From assembly GCA_013398615.1 (NCBI GenBank), contig VZSR01003807.1, positions 6,071,612 to 6,135,611 on the forward strand: a DNA stretch of 64,000 bases. The letters run 5' to 3'. Numbering within the stretch: the first letter of the stretch is position 1; each line of letters opens with the position of its first letter. The notes beneath the pieces were generated by a model. It did no database searches, was not told where the DNA came from, and was given only the letters and a program-made list of their open reading frames with translations. A program made the position numbers and the translations under genes. Below, one piece after another: positions 1-11,064 of this stretch. Source of the stretch: Brachypodius melanocephalos (lineage: Eukaryota > Chordata > Aves > Passeriformes > Pycnonotidae).

Positions 1-1239
1 TAATAAAACACGTTCCATTCAGAAAGGCAACAAAATGGCAAACAATCTTGGGACAAAGTTGGCAGACAGCAAGAATAGCTCTTTGTAAACCTTTCCAAAC
101 TAAAAAATTAGTAGTATCTACATATATACTTCCAAGTTATTTCAGTCCCAGTGATTTTATTCAGTATCTATCTCCTAGCTTTTCCAGAGAAAAGCTTGGG
201 CACAACAATGGATATGGTGATGGAAGCATTTTTAAAATTATCCCAACCATTATTTATGTACATACATAAAAGAGGGAAGGAAATAAAATGTTACCAATCT
301 TTCTCGTTCTAAAGTAGAACAGCAATTATTTACCAAGGATCAACAACCACCCTCATTCCCTTTCCCAGAAACATCCTAACAATCAGTTTTAGGACTTAAT
401 GATATCACATGGTGAGTTAATAGAGAATTCTCTTGAGATTTCCTATTGAAGATGTCCAATTTAGTAAAAAATATGCAAGTATCTGACAGAGGAAAAACCA
501 ACTCTCCAGGTTAGTTAGTTACTATGCTTCTCTCATTGGATACCTCAGCCTATACCCCATTGTGCTGTTTCACACTGAACAACAGCCTTAACAGATAAAA
601 TTAATAGCTCTGTGCACACAAACAAAAATATCTTTTGTCCCCTGAATATCCCACCGGTTAGGCCACCCTCCAAGATGCCTCTGCCAAATGCAAAAGATTC
701 CCAGTTTTCGATAAGTGTCCCCAGAACTGAGAAAAATCAGATTATTTTCTGTAAGTGATGTGAGCCAGCAGCGCTACAGTTCCCAAAATGTTCCCAAATG
801 AAACCATTCAGCAAAAAGAATGCGGTTGCAATTAACTACTAAACAAGCAAATGCATATTTTTGATGACTAAAGCATCTCTAAGAAAATCCCTTCTAACAT
901 GAAACCCGCACCAGTGATAAGTAATAAACGCCTGTTTTCAATCAGCCACAATTCAAATGTGCGATGGCAAGTATCCAGACAGGAAAACTATCTGAAAAGC
1001 ATACAAAATAGGCCCACAAAATAGAGTGGAATGAATTCCTTTGTTGTTAGTAACTCTCTCTAAGCTCCATTTTTCACGGTACTGTTTCTGATCTAATTAA
1101 ACGAGAAATCTGCTGTGGCAGGAAGCTCACCTAAGTGCTCTAGAAAGAGCCCACACGTCTAGGCAAAACACAGCCACTCGAGGAAGGTAAATAACAGATG
1201 TTGTTTTTCCTTCTCCTTCTTACTTAACTAACTACTGCA
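1..1239. other. Intergenic AT-rich DNA upstream of PIGM
   Basis: I see no gene, RNA or recognisable repeat here. The sequence is AT-rich and CpG-poor, and changes abruptly to CpG-dense sequence at about 1240. Open frames are short and lack similarity to any family I know. Confidence 0.6.
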
Positions 1240-2270
1240 TCTGCCGCCTCTCTGCCCGTGGAGCCCGACAGCTCCCGGCAGGGTGAGGGGGCAATGGGCA
1301 GCGCCGGTGCCAGCAGCAGCGCGGGTGGCGATGCCCCGCAGCTCCCCCCGGACACCGGCGCGCAGGGCCTGCCAGGCTCCCGGCCCGCAGCAAAGGCGCC
1401 GCCGCCGATGGCCCCCATGGGCCCCGCCCTCACAGCGCCCCGGCCCAGAGGCTCCGCGGGTCCCGGGCTCGGCCCCTCTCCCCGCCGGGCCGAGAGAGAG
1501 CGGCACCGCCCCGCCTGGGCACGGCTCCGGTGCGCAGCGCGCAGGCGCGGGGCCGCCTCTTCCCCGCGCGTACCGGCGGAAGCCGCACCGAGCGCGGCCG
1601 CCCGAGTCCCTCCGCGCCGGGCACGCCCGAGCCCCGCGTGTCCCCGCTCCCGCACTCTCCCCCACCCCGCGCAGAAGGAATGGCGGGGGTGGGCGCAGCC
1701 CTGTTGGCGGGGCTGCTGGCGAGGCTGGCGTTGGTGCTGTACGGGCTGCACCAGGACCGCGCCATGCGGGTGCGCTACACCGACGTCGACTACCGGGTGT
1801 TCACGGACGCGGCGCGGCTGGTGACGGAGGGGCGCTCGCCCTACCGGCGGGCCACGTACCGCTACACGCCGCTCCTGGCCTGGCTCCTGACGCCCAACGT
1901 GCTCCTCGTCGAGGCCTTCGGGAAGCTGCTCTTCGTGGCCGGGGACCTGGCGGCTGCCGTCGTCGCCTACCGGGCCCTGCGGCGCCGGGGGGCCGCCGCC
2001 CGCCGCGCCTGTGGGTGCTGCGCCGCCGCCTGGCTCCTCAACCCCTTGCCCATGGCCGTGTCCAGCCGGGGCAACGCGGAGGCGTTGGTGGCGCTGCTGG
2101 TGCTCGCCACCCTGTACTGGGTGGAAGCGGGCAGCGTGGGCAAGGCCGCCGTGTGCTACGGGCTGGCCGTGCACATGAAAATATATCCGCTGACCTACGC
2201 GCTGCCCATAGCGCTCCGCCTGAGCACCGGGCCGGGCCGCGGGAAAGGGGCGCTGGATGCGCCGGGTGAC
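1240..2270. promoter_or_regulatory. CpG island spanning the PIGM promoter and 5' coding region
   Basis: GC and CpG density rise sharply at about 1240 and fall off after about 2270, inside the PIGM coding region. There is no TATA box close upstream of the start codon. Candidate GC boxes (Sp1/KLF type, core CCGCCC) are visible at 1421-1430 and 1505-1518. An NRF-1-like GCGC(A)GGCGC element lies at about 1536-1547. This is the usual layout of a housekeeping promoter, as expected for a GPI-anchor gene. The exact transcription start cannot be read from sequence. The island also makes many long but spurious open frames on both strands, which I have not annotated. Confidence 0.8.
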
Positions 2271-2933
2271 AAAACGGCAAAGTTCACGTTTATGGCGCGC
2301 CTCTGGCAGCTTTTTGTAAAGATGCTGAACAGCGACGTGCTACTCTTTGGAACGGTTGCCGGATCGGTGCTGGCCGCCTTGACTGTGACATTTTATCACC
2401 TTTATGGCTGGGAGTTTTTGGAGCATGCCTACCTCTATCACCTGACTAGGAGGGATATCCGTCATAACTTCTCTCCCTATTTCTACATGTTATACTTGAC
2501 AGCAGAGAGCAAATGGAGTTTTGCTCTTGGGCTCGCAGCTTTCCTTCCCCAGCTGCTTTTGCTCCTGATTGTGTCCGTAGCGTTTTACAAAGACCTTGCC
2601 TTCAGTTGTTTCCTACACACCGCTATTTTTGTGACTTTTAACAAAGTATGCACATCCCAGTACTTTGTCTGGTATCTCTGCCTATTGCCCCTCGTAATGC
2701 CTAGCATTAAGATGTCCTGGCATCGGGGCGTGCTGCTTCTCTTTCTGTGGTTCATCGGACAAGGCCTGTGGCTTACTCCTGCGTACTTTCTGGAGTTCAA
2801 AGGATATAACACTTTCTTATTAATATGGTTGGCAGGCTTGCTTTTCCTTTTAATTAATAGCCTCATAATTGTTCAGATTATTTCACATTATCAAAAAGAA
2901 GCACAAGTTGAAAAAAAACTGAAACAACGTTAA
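1680..2933 (+). CDS. PIGM: GPI mannosyltransferase 1 (PIG-M), intronless
   Basis: PIG-M is the catalytic subunit that transfers the first alpha-1,4 mannose from dolichol-phosphate-mannose to GlcN-(acyl)PI on the lumenal side of the ER, working with PIGX. The 417-residue product is close to the roughly 423 residues of the human protein, and the coding region is a single exon, as in mammals. Residues 33-38 read YTDVDY, placing the DXD-type acidic motif (D35, D37) in the first lumenal loop after an N-terminal membrane segment (about residues 4-23). Further family blocks are the RSPYRRATYRYTPLL stretch, the WLLNPLPMAVSSRGNAEALV stretch, and HNFSPYFYMLYL beginning at H262. Many hydrophobic segments follow to a short basic C-terminus. 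ATG 1680 is the only in-frame ATG compatible with the family N-terminus and has G at -3 and G at +4. The frame stays open upstream to 1530 without another ATG. The first third is very GC-rich and the rest is not, which reflects the CpG island rather than transfer. Confidence 0.97.
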   Translation: MAGVGAALLAGLLARLALVLYGLHQDRAMRVRYTDVDYRVFTDAARLVTEGRSPYRRATYRYTPLLAWLLTPNVLLVEAFGKLLFVAGDLAAAVVAYRALRRRGAAARRACGCCAAAWLLNPLPMAVSSRGNAEALVALLVLATLYWVEAGSVGKAAVCYGLAVHMKIYPLTYALPIALRLSTGPGRGKGALDAPGDKTAKFTFMARLWQLFVKMLNSDVLLFGTVAGSVLAALTVTFYHLYGWEFLEHAYLYHLTRRDIRHNFSPYFYMLYLTAESKWSFALGLAAFLPQLLLLLIVSVAFYKDLAFSCFLHTAIFVTFNKVCTSQYFVWYLCLLPLVMPSIKMSWHRGVLLLFLWFIGQGLWLTPAYFLEFKGYNTFLLIWLAGLLFLLINSLIIVQIISHYQKEAQVEKKLKQR

Positions 2934-2937
2934 TAAA
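2932..2937 (+). promoter_or_regulatory. AATAAA hexamer overlapping the PIGM stop codon
   Basis: The stop codon TAA at 2931-2933 runs directly into TAAA, so an AATAAA hexamer covers 2932-2937. If it were used, the mRNA would have almost no 3' UTR. It is more likely a chance overlap; a further AATAAA lies at 4014-4019. Confidence 0.3.
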
Positions 2938-5900
2938 CTGACCAAAATCCAGAAACAGCCCTACTGTCCTTGATAAGGCATCATGTATCACCAGCACTTC
3001 ATTTAACAAAAGTGCACCTAAGTTGTACCAGAGCACATAGGGTATAAATGTTACTGTTTCGGGGCCGTGAGAGCAGTGATCCGCCTCAGTTACCCTGAGT
3101 AGCCCCAGTCCTGCCCTGAGCAGTGTCAGCAGGGGTACCTATCTCCTGTGTGAGTCTTGAAGCTGCATTGCAACCCTCTCTCCTGCACTGCCTCCAGCTC
3201 TGTCCTCCTGACTAGAACCCCTGGAAGTACCCTGGACCAGTTCATCACTTAACTGTGTTTGGGGCTCTAATGAATGGGCTCTACCCATCTGCACCGACTG
3301 TCTTCACCTGCTGTCTCCAGAGACAGCCGGATTGTGCCCTGCTCTTTGACCCCTGGCCTCCCTCAATTCCTGCTCATACTCTCTCATGGAGTAGCCTTGG
3401 CACCCTTTTTCTCATTCTCAGTGTTAGTCTGCTTGTTGAGCACTTTGGCCTTTGAATAACACAGAAGATTATAAAGGTGGAGTTTGATTATAAAATTGGA
3501 GTTTGACAGTTTTGTACATTCCAGTAGGTCAGTGGGCTGTTTGGCAAGGCAATCACTCAACATATATAGTGGGGTTATTTTTCCTTTTGTTTCCACAGTT
3601 ACATTTTAGCTGTGCACTGTTTGTGGCCTGTACTTCATCTTTATGTTATTAACTCTTTGAGACTTTTAATTTATTTTAGAATTCAGAATGCCACTCTTTC
3701 ACTTATTTTTGCATATTCTGTTCTGTTTGAATTTTTGGGTAGATTTATTCCCCTTGCCATGGAGGAAGATTTTCCCATATACCTGTCTTGGGATCTTAGA
3801 GATGTATAAAGCTTAAATATCTGTTTTTTCATGCCAGGTTCTAGAAAAAAGCCCACTGCCTTAAATTTCAGTTAATATATTGTGGGTGTTAACAGTAGTA
3901 AATGCAGAGTCAAAGAACAGTTAGAATGGCACCTGTGTCCCAAAAGCACTAGAGTTTATACCAAAACAGTAATTTGAAATGTTTCTCAGGGGTTCTGTTT
4001 CCCTGCTATTAAAAATAAATGAAAAAAATGAAAGGAATTGAGGAAATTGAGCAGTTGCCAGAAGAAAAGGGAGGTTTCGAAATAGGAAGCTCAACAATGT
4101 GTCAAAACACATTTTCTCCCGTAGGAGACAGGAAGATTTGGAATTGAGTGCCAGGTGATAGTGAGAGGAGAGCAGAGCCATTTTGGAATCAATAATCTCA
4201 AGAATATCCCATAAGGACGGAAGGAGGTCTGATGTACACAGCTTTTGACAGAGGTGGAAACTGACAAGGTATTTTAGTAAAATCTAGTTTAAATAGGCAT
4301 ATGCCAAATGGAAGAATTTTCATATTTGCATCGTCTTTTAGTTACATCCAATGCAAAAGTGAACCCCCTAGTGTGTAACACAGAGCAGGGCTTCAAGGCA
4401 AAATAGCTTCATCCGCTGGGTGGAATTCCCAGTGGTGTCACTGGGAAAGGGTATGGCCAGGTGGATTTGCCATGCTGCCTCTGAACCATGGTGTCTCCTG
4501 ACCAACCCTCTTCCTCAGGACTGCAGTGACTTCCAGCTACCTTAGGTACAGGATTCCCTTTCCTGGCTGTAGTGCCACCTCATGAGATGGAATTACAGTA
4601 TTTTGACCTGTGAACTTTTCCCATTGCTTCTCAGCCCCATTGAGGCCATTACATGAAAGGAGAGGAAACCCCTGAGCCCCCACAGCCCAGAGCTAAAAGG
4701 GCATGTTGTCAGGGGGTGTCACCATGTCCTTGTACCACTCTGGCCCAGTTTAGACATTTTGATGTGTTAAAAGGACAATTTCCTTGTGATTTCCATGGTC
4801 AGAGTATTGGGAGGTGTTTCTGCTCCCCCACTGGAAGGCTTTTCTCTGCCATCTGCCTTCTCACTTGCCTTCAGACTGTGAAAATCCTGACAGCCTCTTT
4901 GTAAATCCAGAAATTGGATAAGGCAATGGATATTCTTTTGACTGTCTTCATTTTTGGGGGCAGACATGGCACTGATTTCCAACTTTGTCTAGGATAAAGA
5001 AAGATTTATAGCACCAGCTTGTCTACATCTTCCACTAGAGGTGTATCAGTCAAAAAAACTGGTGGCATAAGCCACTTGCACACAGTTTTATATTAATCAG
5101 CAAGGTATTTTGTGTGTGCTGTGAGTGTGTGAAGCAAAATCATCCCATGTGGCTTTATTCTCCAAGGCAGATTTGGATATACCCAGCTTCAGCAGAAGAT
5201 TGAAGAGGCTTTTCTGAGCAATACTTCTGTTCACCCCATCCTGATGTCCAGGCAATGGCTCATTTTCCTTTGCAGCTGATCTTCCATTATCTGTTACACA
5301 TTTTTCTGTTGCGAAAAGCGTGTTTTCTTTCCTCAGAGCAATGTTCTATATCGCTTTAACAGACCTGCTTAGGCTGTTTGGAGATATTTCCACACCTCTA
5401 TTTTTCCCTTCCTGTTGGCAAAGAAAGCACATGCAAGCCAAAAGGCATTTCTAACCTCAAAAACCTTCCAAAAAAAACCCAGCATTTTAGGTTACTGTAT
5501 TCATGACAGAACTGTAAATTTTTTAGGTAAGAAGTAACTTCCTTATGAAAAATACATTCTTGTCTTATTAATAGCTAAATCATTTTGAAAAGAGAAAACT
5601 TTCAGCAATTTGGCATCATTTTTCAGAATACAAATTCTGAAGCAGCAACAGGAACTGAAGGGTACCTTCCCTTTGCAGGTCAGTACCAGTCCTGCAGGGA
5701 TGATTTGAGAAAAGCCATGCATAAGCAAGTTATAAAAAGGCTTTTAAAAACCCCTAGATTTACAGTCATCATTTTAATAATCCAAGATGAGTCCCTCTTT
5801 TTACTGTTGTTTTCTAAATCACCCAAATGTGTTTGCAATTCAGAAGTAACTCAAGTGACTCATAAAAAGCTGGGTAAGAGAAATAAACCAAAGGAGACAA

Positions 5901-8900
5901 ACAAAAAGATATTTGAGAGTTTAGATCTTGCAAATCGCTTTTAAAAAATGACTCCATAGTTAAATGGAATTGAATAACTTTTTTCATTAAAAAAAGGATT
6001 AAAATAATTTAATGGAGTACTAAGTAAGTTATAGTCCTTGAACAAGTTATGGTGGATAGTTATAATGTCATTAAAATGTACCAAATTCATTTCCTCTGGA
6101 ACATTTATTGCTTTTGATGCTGTTTAAATTATTTTGTTTGATAACTTTGTGTCCCTTTATCCTCTGTTAATTAGGAACTGAAGTGTCTGCGTGTTAGTGT
6201 TCCTTCCTTATCATGGGTTGCAAAACTGTAATGCCAACTACTTTGCTTTTAAAAGGCTGAAATACCCATTGAAGTGTGTCTCAGCTGCAGAAAATTTTCA
6301 CATTGCACTGAAACTGGCCCTTCAGCACAAAGTGCAAGAGATGAAAAAGAAAGGGAAAAGAATAATCAAGAAAAGTAACATTTTTGCCTTGGTTTTTACA
6401 CTGTAGCCTGTTGTCCAAGGACTCATGACTGGATTCTCAGGTCATTTCACTCAAAGCTCAGCATTTAACAATGATTTGCTTTAAAGTTTATAAATGCAAG
6501 TATTAAAAAAGCAGGGAAAGCAAGAATGTAATAATAAATATTTCGTTCAATTTTAGTGTGAGGATGCTGAATTACCATCTATGATACAATGTACTTTGTC
6601 CTTATTAAGTTTTTTTGTATGTGTTACTTGCATTGTATTGACTCCTGCGATAGCAAAGAAAGCAATTAGGTGTGCTAGATGGAGCTCATCAGTTATCTTT
6701 TTCAAAGAAACCATGAGGCTTTTACATTTAACTGCAAGGGGAAACTCCAACATTTTTCATAACATTGTATAGAGAAAGTAAATGTTAAAAGAGTAAATTA
6801 TGAGCAAATGGTTTGCTTTTTTTATCTGAGAAGAATGAGTCATCTACTTCAAAAGGGCTGCAGAAATACACAGCGAACACAGGGAACCTCAAAATATATG
6901 AGGCATTCCTCACATATTTGCCAAAGACAGCTGCAGAATGCATGTCCTAGTGATAGCAGCTTTATGGAATAGGATTACCCTGAATTTAGGACAAACCCAA
7001 CCACTCAAGCAATTTTCTTGCTTCAGAACATATTTATGTGCACTATACTCACAAACCCAAACATCTACCTGCAGATAGAGAGGCAAAAAAAAAATCCCAA
7101 TCAATATACCTTCGAAAAACATTTTTCAGAGCTACCCTCTGCAAAACAGGTTCCTTAGATATTTCTTATATTTAGCACTCAAAATCTCTAGTGGCTGTAA
7201 AAATGCATTACATAATTTTGATGCATATGGAAAATAAAATCATATGCTGCAGGGATCTTGAGGTGTAATAGGCACAATAAAGAGCCAACTAATTATGTAT
7301 TTGAAGGTGCACATTCCACCGCTATCCTGATGTCCTTCGTTATAAAAATCTGCACTAGTCACATTTGTGTAGGAGACTTCTTTCTGTCTTTATGCATGAT
7401 GAATGAGATCAGAGACCTACATTTTGTACTAGTGAAACTATCAGAAAGATAAAAATTTCTCTTGATGCACTACCATTGTTTTGAGGTTTTTTTTAAAATT
7501 TTATTTCTTTTAAGACATCAATAAATCGATGCAATAAATTAATGCAACTGTTGCATGCATTTTTAATAGCTGGAATCTCTCTTTTTTATTAGTATGGTGA
7601 AGAAGACCAAAATTTGTCATTTTTTAATGGTTTAAGTTGATAGTACTTTGAGCAGAATTCCTCATGACCCCTTTCTGGTGCATGCTGAGAGGTGTAGGGG
7701 CTTCTGCAGAAGAGGTCGCTTACTGGGCTGCAGTCTTACTTCATGTACAGATTAAGCTTTAGCTGCAGTCTCTTACTATTCTTAGAGCTTAACTTTCAGA
7801 TGTTAATGATCTCCTGAGATAAAACATTTCATAGCTTGCACATAAAGAAATTACACATAAGAGATCCTCCCTATTTTTCATGGAAATTGGTGGGGAAGCC
7901 AGCTAGAACATCTGTGGGAGAAATGTCGAAAAGAAATGTCTGTATCTGATTAGCTACAAAGAAAACTTCAGCCTTGGAAATCAGCTGAAATGCAGGCAAA
8001 TTGAGCAGTAAGCCTATAGTGTGAAATTCCCATTATTTATATGAAGGATATTTGATCAAAACTGCTTTCCCATTTTACAGGAGGAAAATGGGATCTTGAT
8101 AGCAAATGTCAGGGTGGCTGAATATAACTTGTCTTCCTTCACATTATCATAGGGTCTATAGAATGTTATATGCTACAGTAGCACTTGTGGAGTTGTACAG
8201 GTGTGACTTGCATAAGCTATTAGGCAATATTGTTGGCGTAGCAAGAGGTCCTTAGTAAGCAGTTACTCTGAAACTGCTTTTTGAAGGTTAACTCAAGTAA
8301 AACCTGATTCCTGCTTCACAAGTCAGCAGCTGTGTTAATTGAGATGGTATTGTTTTGACAGCAATTTTCCAAGGAGGACTGCACTCTGTGGCCCATATGC
8401 TTCCACTCTGTGCAGAAGAACATTAATTCAAACCCCCTGGTGATCTGACAGTCAACATTTTTTTAATCTATCCCATGTCCCTCCTACTGATCCAATAGAT
8501 TGAATTAGCCAGGAAGCAGGCTTAGAAAACGAAGTGGAAAACAAAGTATGATTATCCTCCCCTTATTTTCCGTCCCACATAGTGTGAATATGTTGAATAA
8601 TTAAGATCGCCTTTTGGAAGAACAGAGTCCCATTTGAGCTAGGTGTTACAGTACTTTGTTAATATGAAGTATTTTACCCAAATGCATCTGGTTTTACCCA
8701 AATTGACTGGTTGGGCTGCATGGACTTTTGTCAAATGATAATAAAGCTACTGATAATTTATGTCAGCTTCAATGTTAGCACTATTTTGTCGTATCTTTCT
8801 GGGATGTATACATATATATTATGTATGTACGTGTGTGTGTGCATAAAACAGAGTAACTAAAAATAGCAATGCTTGTAAATTTTAGTTTCAAGCTTTCCTT

Positions 8901-11030
8901 TGTCAAAGACTTTGGAGGACACATACAGCCATATACTCACTAAAAGATAAAAAAATATATATCAAAGAAAATTAATAATTAATTAATAACTGATTATGTT
9001 GTTCCCACAACTGACACCTTTGTGAAAGAAAGTAGCACTTTTTTTATACACAGTCTGGAAATTCACATGGATAACAAGTACTTCACCTTAAAAGTGTCAG
9101 ATGTGTTTGAAAATAGATTTTAATTACCATTAGCACTTCCAAGTTTAGTGCTGGCATCAGCCAGCTTGTTAATTCCAGCAGTACAGGAACTGAAGTCATG
9201 ACCAATTTTCCTTCATGCTCTAATAAACTGGCTGATTAAGTATAAGAAAGTTTGTTGTTCAAAGTGAACCAAATGTTGTTTGTTCACTGGAAAGAAATAC
9301 TGCATGGCCAGGACCAAAATTTACATATGCAGGATGGAGCAAAGTGATCAAGAAACAAGGGCAAAAAGTGAAGCCCCAGAGACCTTGACTGTTGTCTTGC
9401 CTCTGCCACTAATTTATCATGAAGAAGTGATTGCAGCTTGCCGAGCTGTTTGTCAGTTGTGATGGCTTGATACATTTAATTGGCACCTTATTTGAGCCAT
9501 GATGTCTCCTAATCTATTTCTGTAACACACTGCCATAAGTGATTGCAGTCTTGTTTGAAAGAATTATAAGTCTGACTGACAGTAAACTGTAAACACTTAA
9601 CTAAAGACATTTTGATTACAAAATATTCCTTTTTTTTTTTTTTTGGCATATCTTTAAACTTCTTTTGTCGGATATGTTAGGCTCTCATGTGCATTCCAGC
9701 ATTGCATTTTTAGGAGAGGGTAAATTACTGTTAAATGAAAATCTGGAAGCAGATAATAGAATTAATGGTAAAAAGCTAGACAATATAGCAAAATAATTTA
9801 GAAAAAATATAGTGAGCTGATACTATAATTAAATAAGATTTTATTGTTACTGGTCTGCTTAGATTGCATTGGAAATTTATATTTGAGAATGTATTGGGAA
9901 AATGAAACAGCAGACAACTCTGCAGCTGGTATAAATAGCTACCTCACATGTGACAGATAATGGCTCAAGAACTGTGTCTGTATATTTATAAGAAATATAT
10001 TATGCTGTTATCCAAGAAAAAAGTTACTAGTTGTGTAACTCTATGAAGGCAAATTACAGTTCTGCATTCATATACAGGTGAAATGATTTCTTTGCCTGGA
10101 TCTTTCTCCAAAGCTTTTGTTAAAAGAGGCACAGACTATCAAATTGAAATCTGGACCAGATGTGCTGTGCCAGAAGCAGTTACAGGGAGCTCTACATTTG
10201 CATCAGCCTTGTAGGCTTCCTGAACAAGTGCTTGCTGAGTGCTGGAGGCCATAGCAGTGATGGGAATGCACAAATGCAAATTTCCCCATAGCATGCCCAG
10301 AAGTGATTTTTCTGCAGTTCTTAAGGTACCCAGATGTTGCCTTAATCTATACTATATCACTGTATATATCTCCTCATAAATCTGTGCATATCTTAAAGAC
10401 ATACCCTATATAACTATATATATTCTCATCTGTAGTACTGCAGCAGCAAATTCAGGGAGTTCATGTCCACCCTGACTGGATAAACATCTGCTAAGGAGAA
10501 AGGAAGAGGCCCCTTTTGGTTTGCAAGGACATGTCAGTCAGGCCTGAGAGTGGAGGGGTAGATTTGTGTGGATTGAACTCCCCCTAGAAGGAAGGGGTGA
10601 AGTTCTTCGCTCTCCCAAAAAGACAATTTGGCCTTTGCAGATTGATTGCTAATGAAAATGAGGAGTACATCTTCTCATGTTGGAGACACAGGACACTGAT
10701 GGTGCTAAGTTTCATGGCTGTGGAACAGCTGATGAAAATACACAGAAAAATATGTCATGGACTATTAAATACCAAACCCATGTTCTCTGGTCTTGGCAAT
10801 ATAAAAAGCTGCAAATCTAGACAAATCTAGCTGCAAATCTATGGTGAACTAAGGAAATATTTCTAGGCAAATATCACCTCTGTCTGGTTTTCCTCTGCAT
10901 CTGTTGCTGGCCACATTGGGAGAAGGATACTGGTCTGATCCAGGATGGTTGTTCATAAATTCTTAACCACACAAGTGTCCCCAGCAGAGCAGTCCCATCA
11001 CCAAATGTGCTCCATTACTTGTCTGGGCCC
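2938..11030. other. Noncoding DNA downstream of PIGM
   Basis: The proximal part presumably contains the PIGM 3' UTR. Beyond it I see AT-rich noncoding DNA with short homopolymer runs (for example poly-T around 9630-9644) and a small TATG/GT-rich stretch around 8810-8845. No exon with family similarity and consistent splice sites was found. Confidence 0.5.
4014..4019 (+). promoter_or_regulatory. Candidate poly(A) signal for PIGM
   Basis: A canonical AATAAA lies about 1.08 kb after the PIGM stop codon in an A-rich stretch. It would give a 3' UTR of roughly 1.1 kb. Other AATAAA copies occur further downstream, so this is only a candidate. Confidence 0.3.
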
Positions 11031-11064
11031 TTTATCTGACATGCCAAGCTGCATGTCAGATAAA
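11031..11064. repeat. Perfect 13-bp inverted repeat, 8-nt loop
   Basis: The left arm TTTATCTGACATG (11031-11043) and right arm CATGTCAGATAAA (11052-11064) are exact reverse complements separated by CCAAGCTG. A transcript would form an uninterrupted 13-bp hairpin. No gene is recognised nearby. Confidence 0.85.

Noticed and set aside
1224..2280. Several 100-330-residue open frames on both strands around PIGM
   Set aside because: GC-rich, stop-poor sequence of the CpG island; Pro/Arg/Ala/Gly-rich products with no family similarity, overlapping the true PIGM frame.
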